DNA from: Rhizobium glycinendophyticum
Lineage (GTDB): Bacteria; Pseudomonadota; Alphaproteobacteria; Rhizobiales; Rhizobiaceae
Assembly: GCF_006443685.1 (NCBI RefSeq)
Contig: NZ_VFYP01000001.1
Coordinates: 992,001 to 1,056,000, forward strand
Direction of reading: 5' to 3'
DNA: 64,000 nucleotides
The position numbers and the translations under genes are program-made. Below the pieces are notes generated by a model. It was not told the DNA's origin. It did not search any database and saw only the letters and a program-made list of their open reading frames with translations. Positions 45,208 through 54,758 of this stretch are shown here, one piece after another. Numbering within the stretch: position 1 is the stretch's first letter; each line of letters opens with the position of its first letter.

Positions 45208-47514
45208 GTGCCCCTTAACACGCCGACAAGCCAGCCTGGACCTTTACCCGACGCTGCGTCAGAGCCCACGATCGGCAACGCCACGGACGCGCCGCAGCAA
45301 CCGGCATGCATGACAGTCCCATCCTCCGTCCCGTCGAATCGTTCAAATAACCTCGCGGCCTCGCTCTTCTTTGCCCTTATTGCCGGCATGGACGGGCTCA
45401 GCACCAGTATCGCCTTTTCAGCCCTCATCTTCACAGGCTCGCTTGCCGCAGGCTTCGGCATGGGCGTTGGTCTCATTCTGTTGTCCAGCCTCGTGCTGGT
45501 TCTTGCAATGGCCTTGTTCAGCTCCCATCCGGCGAGCATCGGTCAGGTACGCAAACCGAGCGTGGCCATCCTTGCGGCCGCGATCGCCGGGATAACCTCG
45601 ACCATGTCGGACGCCCCGGTCGAGACGAAGATCCTCACCGCTTTTGCCGTCCTGGCGGTGAGTGGCCTCGTCACCGGCATCCTCTTTTGGATCTTCGGCG
45701 CCTTCCGCTTCGGCAGATTGATACGCTTCCTGCCCTATTCGGTTATCGCCGGCTTCCTGGCCGGCTCCGGCGCGCTGATGGTTGAGGGCGCAGTCATGAT
45801 GGTGCTCGGCGAGGGAGGCTTTGCGGGTCTGATCCAGCCTCAAGGTCTTCCGGTAGCGGGCAATCTGATCGTCTCATTTTTGTTTGCCGCAATCCTGCAG
45901 GTGAGCCTGGATCGTCTTTCCCATCCGGCCACCGGCCCCATCGTCATGCTTCTGGGCGGTTTGCTTTTCTACGGGCTTCTCGCAAGCCTCGGGGTGCCGG
46001 TCGAGCAGGCCCGGCTCCTGCACTGGCTTCCGGCCATGCCGACAGCCCAGGGTCTCAACCTGCCGTCGCCGCTCGAAACCCTGTCCGGGGCGGATTGGCT
46101 GGCCGTCGCACAAACCCTTCCAGCCATTGCCTCCGTCGTGCTGCTCAGCATGATCGGCCTTCTGCTCAATACCAGCGGCCTCGAAGTCGCCACACGCCGC
46201 GAGATCGATGCGGACCGGGAAATGCGCACCGCCGGCCTCGCCAATATTGCCGTCGGACTGCTGGGTGGACCGCCCGGCTTTTCCAGCCTGTCGATGACCA
46301 TGCTCGCCAATCGCATGGGCGCGCGCACGCGGTTGGTCGGCCTTGCTACTGCGGCGGTTCTCGTCGTGATGCTGCCCTTCGCCAGCCAGCTTGCCGGCAT
46401 CATGCCGATCTTCATCGCCGCCGGCCTGATGATGACGCTCGGCTTCGAATTGCTGCACGACTGGCTGTGGAAAGCGCGCCGGAAACTATCCGTCAGTGAG
46501 TGGCTGACCGTGCTTGCCATTCCGCTCGGAATGGTCGCTTTCGGCTTCCTCGGCGGCATGGGCCTCGGCCTGGCTTTGTCCGTGGTGACCTTCGTCTACA
46601 ACTACGCCAGCCTCTCCGTCATCCGGGCCGAAACCTCGAACCGCGAACGCCGATCGAGCGTCGACCGCCCGATCGTGGAAAACCAATTGCTCGACCGGGA
46701 GGGCGACCGGGTTCAACTGCTCGAACTGCAGGAGTTCCTCTTTTTCGGGACCGCCGAACATGTGATGGATCGTATCCGCCGGCGCCTGCGCGACCAGGCG
46801 CGGCCGAAACTTGGCCACGTCATCATCGATTTCCGCCGCGTGAGCGGCATGGACGCGGCCGCCGCCGTGACATTCCTCAAGACCCGCAATCTCGTCGCCG
46901 GCAGCGGCGCAGTCCTGGTCCTGTGCGGTTTGTCGACCGAGATCGAAAACACGCTCCGCCGCAACGGTGTGGATCTCGATGACGACCCGGCGGTGTGGCT
47001 GATGGACAACCTCGATCAGGCCCTGGCGCGTTGCGAACAGAGCCTGCTCGAAGCCTTGCCCCGCGAGGAAGCCTGGCAGGATGTCGAGGATTGCCTGGCT
47101 CGGACGATCGGGCCAAACGAGCGGCTTCACGATCTCGTTGCAGTCATGCAGCGCATCGACTTCGCCGCCGGGGATCGGATCATCCGCGCCGGCGAAAGCG
47201 GCGATGATCTATTTCTTCTCTGGAAGGGCCGGGCCAAGATCCAGGCCCGCCTGCCGAATGGCCGGACCTTGCACCTGCGCACGGTGATGCCGGGCGTGGT
47301 GCTGGGCGAAATCGCCCTCTACCGGGAGGGACCGCGCACCGCCGACGTGGTGGCCGAACTGCCCTCCACCGCCTACCGCCTCGCACGCGCAGACCTTCTT
47401 CAGCTGGAACAGTCGGATCCGCAGCTCGCCGTGCTCGTACATCTGCTTTGCGCAACGGCGCTTTCGGAGCGACTGACCATCGTCAACCGCGTGATCCAGG
47501 CGCTGCACGAATGA
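45208..47514 (+). CDS. SulP-type anion transporter with STAS and cyclic-nucleotide-binding domains (copy 1)
   Basis: A 768-residue inner-membrane protein. A polar N-terminus (to about 48) is followed by about ten or more TM helices (about 50-455) of the SulP/SLC26 fold, a STAS domain (about 480-610; VIIDFRRVSGMDAAAAVTFL) and a C-terminal CAP_ED domain (about 640-760). The phosphate-binding cassette reads GEIALYREGPRTADVV with the Glu and Arg that hold the cyclic nucleotide, so binding looks competent. Transported anion (sulfate, bicarbonate or dicarboxylate) is unknown. GTG at 45208 is the only start in the frame before the internal ATG at 45310. A near-copy follows downstream; an adenylate cyclase gene converges on the pair. 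Confidence 0.88.
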   Translation: MPLNTPTSQPGPLPDAASEPTIGNATDAPQQPACMTVPSSVPSNRSNNLAASLFFALIAGMDGLSTSIAFSALIFTGSLAAGFGMGVGLILLSSLVLVLAMALFSSHPASIGQVRKPSVAILAAAIAGITSTMSDAPVETKILTAFAVLAVSGLVTGILFWIFGAFRFGRLIRFLPYSVIAGFLAGSGALMVEGAVMMVLGEGGFAGLIQPQGLPVAGNLIVSFLFAAILQVSLDRLSHPATGPIVMLLGGLLFYGLLASLGVPVEQARLLHWLPAMPTAQGLNLPSPLETLSGADWLAVAQTLPAIASVVLLSMIGLLLNTSGLEVATRREIDADREMRTAGLANIAVGLLGGPPGFSSLSMTMLANRMGARTRLVGLATAAVLVVMLPFASQLAGIMPIFIAAGLMMTLGFELLHDWLWKARRKLSVSEWLTVLAIPLGMVAFGFLGGMGLGLALSVVTFVYNYASLSVIRAETSNRERRSSVDRPIVENQLLDREGDRVQLLELQEFLFFGTAEHVMDRIRRRLRDQARPKLGHVIIDFRRVSGMDAAAAVTFLKTRNLVAGSGAVLVLCGLSTEIENTLRRNGVDLDDDPAVWLMDNLDQALARCEQSLLEALPREEAWQDVEDCLARTIGPNERLHDLVAVMQRIDFAAGDRIIRAGESGDDLFLLWKGRAKIQARLPNGRTLHLRTVMPGVVLGEIALYREGPRTADVVAELPSTAYRLARADLLQLEQSDPQLAVLVHLLCATALSERLTIVNRVIQALHE

Positions 47515-47650
47515 CCTTAACCGCTTGGCGCAAAGGGTTTCCAGCTTCTGCATTCGCAATCGGCCAAGTTTGGGCGGATCGGGGGCAGGCCCGTTGTCGG
47601 GCCACGGGGCCAAGGCTACCAATCCATCGTACTCCTCGCCCCACTGGCGC

Positions 47651-49960
47651 ATGGACCGCCCGCTTGCAGGAATGGCCACGGTGAACGTCAGCACCACCAA
47701 ATTCGAGCCGGAACTTCCCGTCGACGCCCTTGTGCCGGGACCGGACGTCGTGGCGCCCCGTTTCGTTCCGAAGGGACGGCTTGCGACCGCGGCCGCGCCA
47801 TTGCTCTTTGCGGCAATCGCCGGCATCGACGGTCTCGGCACCAGCATCGCCTTCGCTGCCCTCATTTTCACAGGGCCACTGGCCGCAGGCTTCGGCATGG
47901 GTGTCGCGGTCATCCTGCTCTCCTGCGTCGTCATCGCGTTGCTCATCGGTCTGCGCAGCCGCTACCCGTCAAGTGTAGGTCAGGTGCAGGAGGCAAGCAT
48001 CGCCATTCTCGCCACGGCCATTTCCACCGCCATGGCGGCACCGGCGCTCGTCGAGGGCTCGCAGGCCCTTCGGATCGACACCGCCTTTGCCATTCTCGGA
48101 ACCAGCGCGGTCGTGACCGGCGCGATCTTCTGGATCTTCGGCATCTGCCGTTTCGGCAAGCTCGTCCGTTTCATGCCGTTTTCGGTAGTCGCCGGTTTCC
48201 TGGCCGGTTCCGGTTTCTTGCTGATCCAGGGGGCTGTGATGATGATCGTCGGCGATCGCTCTTTGTCCGATCTCCTCATCCAGCCGCTCGGCCACCAGGC
48301 GCTCGCCAACCTCTACATCGCGCTGATCTTCGCCATCGTGCTGACGCTGGCGCTGAAGAATTCCAGCAATCCTGTGACGGCTCCTCTTGTGATGCTGGTG
48401 GGCGCCCTCTTGTTCTATGCCATGCTGGCCTTCATCGGCGTAACCTCCGAAGAGGCACGGCTGATGCAATGGTTGCCATCCATGCCGCCGACCTCCGGTC
48501 TGCATTTGCCGTCGCCGCTCGGCATCGTCTCCGGTGCCGATTGGGGCGTGGTCGCCCAGGCGCTGCCGGCCATTGCCTCGGTGGCGCTGCTCAGCATGGT
48601 CGGCGTGCTGCTCAACACCAGTGGCCTTGAAGTCGCGACCCGCCGGGAGATCGACGCGGATGCCGAACTGCGCATCGCCGGCATTGCCAATCTTCTGGCA
48701 GGCGGTTTGGGTGGTGCCCCCGGTTTCAGCGGCCTCAGCATGACCTTGCTCGCCAACCGCATGGGAGCACACAACCGTTGGGTCGGGATCGCAACCGCCG
48801 TCGTGCTCTTGGTGATGCTGCCCTTTGCCGGCCAACTCGCCGCCGCGATGCCGAATTTCATCGCTGCGGGACTGATGCTGACCCTCGGATTCGAACTAAT
48901 CCATGACTGGCTCTGGGGCGCGCGTCGGCAATTGCCGGTGAGCGAATGGCTCGTTGTTCTCGCCATTCCCGTCGGCATGATTGCCTTCGGCTTCATCGGC
49001 GGCATGGCGCTCGGGCTTGCCCTCTCCATCGTCACCTTCGTCTACAACTATGCCAGCCTCTCTGTCATCCGGGCGGACAGCTCGGGCCGCGAGCGGCGCT
49101 CCAGTGTCGACCGGCCGATCGCAGAAAATGCGGTGCTGGCGCTGGAGGGCGAGCAGGTTCAGGTCCTCGAACTGCAGGAATTCCTCTTCTTCGGCACGGT
49201 CGAGCAGATCATCGGGGCCGTGCGCCGACGGCTCAACGATCGCACGAAGCAATCGCTTCGCTTCGTCATCCTTGATTTCCGCCGTGTCAGCGGCATGGAC
49301 GCCGCCGCCTGCGCCGCCTTCGTGAAGATCCGCAACATGCTGGTGGCAAGCGAGGTGACCTTGCTTGTCTCAGGCATGAACGCCAAGGTGGAGACGGCAC
49401 TGAGGCGCAACGGCCTCGACGTCGTCGATGATCCGAGCGTCCGGGTCGAGCGCGATCTTGACCATGCTCTGGAACGCTGCGAGGAGCGGCTTCTTGCAAG
49501 CCTTCCCCGCGAGGCAAACTGGAACGACGTCGAGGACTATCTCGCCCGCACCATCGGCCCCAATGCACGTCTGCAGGATCTTGTGGCTGCGATGGAAAAA
49601 ATCGAGCTTGAGCCTGGTGATCGGTTTATCCGTGCCGGCGAGGCTGGCGACGATCTTTTCCTGCTGTGGAAGGGGCGCGCCAAGGTCGAGGCCCGCCTGC
49701 CCAATGGCCGTCGCCTGCGGCTGCGCACCGTCACGCCCGGCGTGGTGCTGGGGGAAATCGCGATCTATCGCGGCGGCCCGCGCACGGCCGATGTGGTCGC
49801 CGAAGTGCCCTCGACCGTCTACCGCCTCGTGCGCCAGCAATTGCGCCATATGGAAAAGTCCGATCCGCAACTGGCGCTTCTCGTGCATCGCCTCTGCGCC
49901 ACGACGCTTGCCGAACGCCTCACGATTGCAAATCGCGTGGTTCAGTCGCTGCACGAATAG
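47651..49960 (+). CDS. SulP-type anion transporter with STAS and cyclic-nucleotide-binding domains (copy 2)
   Basis: About 769 residues, co-linear over its whole length with the preceding gene and roughly two-thirds identical by eye (for example LLNTSGLEVATRREIDAD in both). Domains are SulP membrane core, STAS (FVILDFRRVSGMDAAACAAF) and CAP_ED (GEIAIYRGGPRTADVV). The N-termini are unrelated. The start is uncertain: ATG at 47651 or 47672, since neither has a good ribosome binding site and the frame opens at 47525. A 136-bp spacer separates the copies. They may form a heterodimer, as SulP proteins dimerise through membrane and STAS domains. Confidence 0.86.
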   Translation: MDRPLAGMATVNVSTTKFEPELPVDALVPGPDVVAPRFVPKGRLATAAAPLLFAAIAGIDGLGTSIAFAALIFTGPLAAGFGMGVAVILLSCVVIALLIGLRSRYPSSVGQVQEASIAILATAISTAMAAPALVEGSQALRIDTAFAILGTSAVVTGAIFWIFGICRFGKLVRFMPFSVVAGFLAGSGFLLIQGAVMMIVGDRSLSDLLIQPLGHQALANLYIALIFAIVLTLALKNSSNPVTAPLVMLVGALLFYAMLAFIGVTSEEARLMQWLPSMPPTSGLHLPSPLGIVSGADWGVVAQALPAIASVALLSMVGVLLNTSGLEVATRREIDADAELRIAGIANLLAGGLGGAPGFSGLSMTLLANRMGAHNRWVGIATAVVLLVMLPFAGQLAAAMPNFIAAGLMLTLGFELIHDWLWGARRQLPVSEWLVVLAIPVGMIAFGFIGGMALGLALSIVTFVYNYASLSVIRADSSGRERRSSVDRPIAENAVLALEGEQVQVLELQEFLFFGTVEQIIGAVRRRLNDRTKQSLRFVILDFRRVSGMDAAACAAFVKIRNMLVASEVTLLVSGMNAKVETALRRNGLDVVDDPSVRVERDLDHALERCEERLLASLPREANWNDVEDYLARTIGPNARLQDLVAAMEKIELEPGDRFIRAGEAGDDLFLLWKGRAKVEARLPNGRRLRLRTVTPGVVLGEIAIYRGGPRTADVVAEVPSTVYRLVRQQLRHMEKSDPQLALLVHRLCATTLAERLTIANRVVQSLHE

Positions 49961-49992
49961 AAGACCGAAAATTGTAGCCGAAGAGCGAGTCG

Positions 49993-52212
49993 TTACTTGC
50001 TCTTCGCGGTAAACACGCCGTCCCAGTCCCCGGGCGCCGTCTCCGGCAGGGCGGCCAGCCGCTCGCGATAGAGCGCATGCGTGCCAGAGAGCGGGGTCTT
50101 CGGTTCCAGCGCGAACGCCTCGATCATCTGCCGGCAGGTGGCAAAATCTCCGGCCTGCCAGGCATCGATGAAGGCATCGTGCCGAGTCAGAAGCGGCGCC
50201 AGATCGGTGAGAGCCGGATCACCCTCGCGGCCGAGCAGCGTATAGAGACGAACCGCCCCGCGGCGTCCGACGACCCTCACGCGATCGACTTCGGCGAAGA
50301 CGAAGCCCGGTGATCGCCGGCTGACCTCTTCCGTCACCAGGATGGTCACGTCGTACAGCTTGGTCATCCCCTCGACGCGCGAGGCGAGGTTGACGCTGTC
50401 GCCGAGGCAGGAATAGCTGAAGCGCTGGTCTGAACCCAGATTGCCGACGCAGGCCATGCCGGTGTTGAGGCCGATGCCGATCTTCAGCGCCGTGCCGCGC
50501 TCGCGGTTCATTGCCTCGAGCGCCTCGACCATGGCGAGCGCCGAGCCACAGGCTTTGGCCGCATGGTCGGCGATGTCGAGCGGCGCATTCCAGAAGGCCA
50601 TGATCGCATCGCCGATGTATTTGTCGATTGTCGCCTCGCGCTCCAGAAGCACGTCCGTCATCGGCGTCAGGAAGCGGTTGAGCAGGGCCGTCAGTTCGGT
50701 GGGCGTCAGGCTCTCCGACAGAGTCGTAAAGCCGCGGATATCCGAAAACAGGATCGTCAGTTCGCGGTCTTCGCCGCCGAGCTTCAGCCCTTCCGGGTTT
50801 TCCGACAGCCTCTCGACCAGCGTCGGCGACAGATAGCGACCAAAACTTTCGCGCACGAAGCGCTTCTCGCGATGCGTCAGCATCAGGAGCAGGGGAAGGG
50901 CGGTGAGCAGCACCGAGGCAAGCCCGCCGAGCGGCAGCAGAGGATCGAACAGGACCAGCGACTTCGAAAAGGCGAACCACGAGACGGCGCCGATCATGGT
51001 AGACAACAGCACTGCGGAAAGCACCGCCATCGCCGGCGAACCGAGCGCCAGTACCGCGAGCAGCAACAGCCCCGCCACGACCGCCAATCCGCGTTCCGCC
51101 CCGATGATCCAGTCCGGCCGCTGCAGGAAGACGCCGCTGGCGATCTGGTCGATGATCTCCGCATGCACCTTCACGCCCGGCATGGCCGGATCGACGGGTG
51201 TCGCAACGAGATCGCGCAAGCCGACCGCACTGGTGCCGATGAGGAGAATACGGCCTTCGATTTGTGCGGTGAGTGTGGCAGCCTTGGACGGATCGAGCAG
51301 ATCCGCCGCCGAGATGACCGGCATCGCTGGCAGTCCGGAATAATAGATCCACATCTCCCCGCCAGGCCCCACCGGGACCTCCAGCGCGCCGACCCGCAGG
51401 TCCGTCATGGCGAGCCGCCCGCCGCTGGTTGCCGAACGCACGATGAAGGATCCGGCCTGCTGGGCAATGCGCAAGGTCTCGATGGAGAGCGCCGGATAGA
51501 GCTTGCCCTGCGCCGTCGAGACGAGCGGAAAGCTACGGATGATATTGTCGGCAGAGGGCGGGAAGGAGAAATAGCCGATCGCCGAGGCCGCATCGCTGAG
51601 GACCGGCAGGTTGGACAAGGCGCCGGAATAGCCGGAAAGCGACTTGGCCGGGTCTTCGCCCAGAAAGGAAAAACCTGCCTTGGGGGCAGTGACCGGCGCC
51701 TGGGACTCATTGGTGAGCGCAATGCCGAGCGCCACCGCATGGCTGCGTGTCGCCTCGGCAAGCGCAAGGTCCGGATCGGGAAGCGAGGTGGCTGCAATGT
51801 CGAGCGCCACGCCCTGGCGTCGCATGTTTTCGATCAGCCGCGCCGGTGCCGTTCTATCCGGCTCGGAAAACACGATATCGAAGCCGATGGCGGCAGCACC
51901 GAGCGCGCTTGCCTGCGTCACCATGTCAGCCACCACGCTCCGCGACCAGGGCCACTGGCCAAGCTTGGCGATCGACGCCTCGTCGATGTCGATCACCACC
52001 ACAGGCGGATCGGTCGCTTCGCGCGGCTTGATCTGCTGGTAGCTGTCGAAGACGAGCGCGGTCAGGCGAAAGGCCTGATCGGCAAAGACGGCATGAAAGG
52101 TGATGAACCCGGTCAGCGCTGCGGCCCCGATCAGCATCACCCCCAGCCTGCGCCGCTGCGACGACGACAGCCGCCGCAAGCCCGGCCGACCCTGATCCTG
52201 CCGCGCCGCCAC
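49993..52212 (-). CDS. CHASE2-domain adenylate cyclase (class III)
   Basis: A 739-residue inner-membrane receptor cyclase. One TM near residues 24-45, a periplasmic CHASE2 sensor (about 50-365; VVVIDIDEASIAKLGQWPW marks its start), three TM helices (about 375-450) and a cytoplasmic class III cyclase domain (about 485-665). Catalytic residues are complete: metal Asp in FSDIRGFTTLSE and in DKYIGDAIMAFW, purine-selecting Lys of IDKYIGD and Asp of CLGDSVNLASRVE, and the transition-state Asn/Arg of NLASR. Lys/Asp specify ATP, so it makes cAMP. A GTG start lies 8 bases after the FecR-protein stop: last gene of a three-gene operon. Confidence 0.93.
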   Translation of the reverse strand: MAARQDQGRPGLRRLSSSQRRRLGVMLIGAAALTGFITFHAVFADQAFRLTALVFDSYQQIKPREATDPPVVVIDIDEASIAKLGQWPWSRSVVADMVTQASALGAAAIGFDIVFSEPDRTAPARLIENMRRQGVALDIAATSLPDPDLALAEATRSHAVALGIALTNESQAPVTAPKAGFSFLGEDPAKSLSGYSGALSNLPVLSDAASAIGYFSFPPSADNIIRSFPLVSTAQGKLYPALSIETLRIAQQAGSFIVRSATSGGRLAMTDLRVGALEVPVGPGGEMWIYYSGLPAMPVISAADLLDPSKAATLTAQIEGRILLIGTSAVGLRDLVATPVDPAMPGVKVHAEIIDQIASGVFLQRPDWIIGAERGLAVVAGLLLLAVLALGSPAMAVLSAVLLSTMIGAVSWFAFSKSLVLFDPLLPLGGLASVLLTALPLLLMLTHREKRFVRESFGRYLSPTLVERLSENPEGLKLGGEDRELTILFSDIRGFTTLSESLTPTELTALLNRFLTPMTDVLLEREATIDKYIGDAIMAFWNAPLDIADHAAKACGSALAMVEALEAMNRERGTALKIGIGLNTGMACVGNLGSDQRFSYSCLGDSVNLASRVEGMTKLYDVTILVTEEVSRRSPGFVFAEVDRVRVVGRRGAVRLYTLLGREGDPALTDLAPLLTRHDAFIDAWQAGDFATCRQMIEAFALEPKTPLSGTHALYRERLAALPETAPGDWDGVFTAKSK

Positions 52213-52220
52213 AGCCCGCC

Positions 52221-54749
52221 TTACCGGCTGCCGGCGAAGATGCCGGTCGATGACCAGGTGCCGTCTTCAGCTGTGAAGCTGCCCATGATGCCGGCGACCG
52301 GGTCTGTGCCGTTGGAGGCAAACGCGCCGGTGACGCTGGTTGCAATACCGATCATGGACGTACTGGTGAGGCTCGACACCGACGTGTTACCCGACTCGAA
52401 GCTGACTTCCGCACCGAAGGTGTCCTTGTCGTCGTAATTGCTGATTTCGATAGTTCCCGTCCGAGCGCTGAAATCCATCGTCGCGTTGAGATCCCCGGTG
52501 GCGATGTATTGCGATCCATTGTTCACCACAGTGCCTACGGCATTGCCGGTATAGGTGGCGGTGCCGCCTGTTTGATGCACCTGCTCTACCTCCGCATCTG
52601 TCGGCCTCTCCGCGATAATCCAGTTGCCGAGATGAACGGAGCTGGTGCTTTCGGGACCTTCTGCCTGTCCCCACCAGCCCCAGGTCATGAATTCGCAGCT
52701 GGAGCAGATCTCGCTGGTGGTGCTTCCGTCGGTGTTCTTGAAGATTTCCGCCGGCACGACCTCTGAGGATACGATGTAGGAGCCGTCGATTTCGCCAGCA
52801 GCCGCGATCAGTTGATCATTGAGATAGGCCGTCTGCGAGTTGATGGACGACATGTAGACCTCGTTCGTGTCGCCACTGTCCACGCCATCCACGTCGATGG
52901 CGCCGGTAAAGCTGTTTGTCGTCCCGTCGATGTTCCAGGAGACGGTGCCCGAGGCGAGCTCGGTGCTGCCGGAGCTGGTCACCGCGCCGGTCGCGAAGCC
53001 CGTTACCGTCGTGTCGGCAAACGAGCGCGTCCCGTCTGTTTCTGTTGCGGTGTCGTCGCGGCTGACGACATTGGCGCCTGAGTTGAGGTAGGTCCCACCA
53101 AGACCGCCATTTGCTGTGGCGTCGTAGGTCTCCCCGCTGCCGACGATCACCATGTATTCGCCGTCATCGCCGAAGAGCTGGTCGTCGCCTTCACTGCCGC
53201 CGATGGTTTCCGCGGTCGACTGCTCGTTCGTCACGCCCGTATTGGCGTCCGTTACATATCCTCCCGAGCTGAGTGCGGTCAGGCCGTTACCGCCATTTGT
53301 GAGTTCGGCAAACGTGCCGGCTGTAACGTTGATCGCACTCGTCTGGTCGCTGCCCTCGCCGCTGATCGAAAGGGAGGCCTGAATCGCTTTGCCGACGATT
53401 GTATTGCCGGAACTGTCGGTTCCCGATGCTCCGACGACGAGCAAGTCGCTGGAGATTACATCGCTCGTGTCAAGCGCGAGAGCCAGGTCCGGGTTGACAG
53501 CCCCGATCGTGACGGCCCCTGACGCCGGGTCTTCGCTCACCACGTAATGCAGCACATCGGTGCCGTTGAAGGTCGACGCCATGCTCGCACTCTCGCCACC
53601 GACCACGTAGAAGGGCTTGTCGTCCGTCGTCGAGCGCATCAGATAGGCGATGAAATCGCCGCTGCCGGCATAGGCAGAACCCGTCAGGCTGCCGAGCACC
53701 GAGCTTGAGCCCGTAACCGTTGCGCTCGTCAGCGTTTCCGAAGGAGTGATTCCGTCCAGGGAAAAGGTATTGCCGTCGCCATCCGTGCCCGACCACGAGC
53801 CGTCACTCTGCCGGGTCATCTGGCCATAGCCGCTGCTGAGCTCCGCATCGCCCCAATTGTCGACGGTCTCATAAACCACCCCCACAGACCCGTCCCAGCC
53901 ATCTGCCTCCGGTCGCGTCGTGTCGCGTGTTGAGTCTGCCGCAATCTGCTCCGGTGACGTTACCGGCAGCGGCCGTGGCTGCGGAACCGGAATGCTGTTC
54001 TTCGCCGGCGGCTGTTGCGAGTTGTTGTTGGCCACCTGGCTGTTGCGCACGCTGTTATCTGTCGGCAAGGTCTGCGCGCCGCCGGTCTGGCCAGGACGTC
54101 CGGCGAGATATTGCTGCAGGCTGCTCACCCAGAGCGGCGGCGTGCGCTTGACGCTGTTGCCGCCATTGCCGGCTACGATCGAAAAGCCCGGACGGAACAC
54201 GCGCTCGGAACTGCCACGACTGTTGAGCTCCACCTGCTTGCCGAAGACCAGCGAGACATGCGGCGGGATCACCTGGCCATCAGCGGTCTTGCCGTCAAGA
54301 TTGATGTCGACCACGGCGCCACGGATGCCGGCCGTGCCGATCGGGGTATTGATCGTGACGTCGCCGCTCGCCTTCGAGGCCTTGCCGCCGATGAAGCGCA
54401 ATGCGCCCTTGGTCATGGTGGCCGCAAGCGACGCCGTCTGTTTTTCCGGGTCATAGACGAAGCTGTCGATGACGATGGAGGAATTGGGCCCGACGGTAAA
54501 CGAGGTGCCGTCGGCCAGCAGGATCTGCACCAGGCCCTGCGGTCCGGTCTCGATGCGCTGGTTGCGCACCACCGGGTCGCCAAGCGAGATCAGCTTGCGT
54601 TTGCCGCTGGGCTCAAGTGCCGATGCTGTCGGGTTCACCGCTGCGGTGACGCCGGCGACATTGGTTTCCGCATGGCTCAAAGAGGCGCCCGAAACCAACA
54701 TGGAGACAGATGCGGCGAGAAGTGCAGAGCTCGACAGGATGCGGTTCAT
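52221..54749 (-). CDS. Secreted FecR-domain protein with TbpB-like C-terminal barrel
   Basis: An 842-residue exported protein. A signal peptide runs to about residue 28 (SHAET); there is no lipobox. A FecR domain covers about 55-165 (LGDPVVRNQRIETGPQG, then TINTPIGTAGIRGAVVDI). A Gln/Asn/Pro linker (about 225-275) leads to a long Ser/Thr/Gly-rich beta region, then CSSCEFMTWGWWG near 685, and a terminal domain ending SFTAEDGTWSSTGIFAGSR that resembles the handle/barrel end of transferrin-binding protein B and hemophilins. The ATG at 54749 is chosen because AGGAG sits six bases before it; the ATG at 54755 abuts AGGAG. The 9-base gap to the upstream OM protein gene indicates one operon. Confidence 0.82.
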   Translation of the reverse strand: MNRILSSSALLAASVSMLVSGASLSHAETNVAGVTAAVNPTASALEPSGKRKLISLGDPVVRNQRIETGPQGLVQILLADGTSFTVGPNSSIVIDSFVYDPEKQTASLAATMTKGALRFIGGKASKASGDVTINTPIGTAGIRGAVVDINLDGKTADGQVIPPHVSLVFGKQVELNSRGSSERVFRPGFSIVAGNGGNSVKRTPPLWVSSLQQYLAGRPGQTGGAQTLPTDNSVRNSQVANNNSQQPPAKNSIPVPQPRPLPVTSPEQIAADSTRDTTRPEADGWDGSVGVVYETVDNWGDAELSSGYGQMTRQSDGSWSGTDGDGNTFSLDGITPSETLTSATVTGSSSVLGSLTGSAYAGSGDFIAYLMRSTTDDKPFYVVGGESASMASTFNGTDVLHYVVSEDPASGAVTIGAVNPDLALALDTSDVISSDLLVVGASGTDSSGNTIVGKAIQASLSISGEGSDQTSAINVTAGTFAELTNGGNGLTALSSGGYVTDANTGVTNEQSTAETIGGSEGDDQLFGDDGEYMVIVGSGETYDATANGGLGGTYLNSGANVVSRDDTATETDGTRSFADTTVTGFATGAVTSSGSTELASGTVSWNIDGTTNSFTGAIDVDGVDSGDTNEVYMSSINSQTAYLNDQLIAAAGEIDGSYIVSSEVVPAEIFKNTDGSTTSEICSSCEFMTWGWWGQAEGPESTSSVHLGNWIIAERPTDAEVEQVHQTGGTATYTGNAVGTVVNNGSQYIATGDLNATMDFSARTGTIEISNYDDKDTFGAEVSFESGNTSVSSLTSTSMIGIATSVTGAFASNGTDPVAGIMGSFTAEDGTWSSTGIFAGSR

Positions 54750-54758
54750 GGTCATCTC

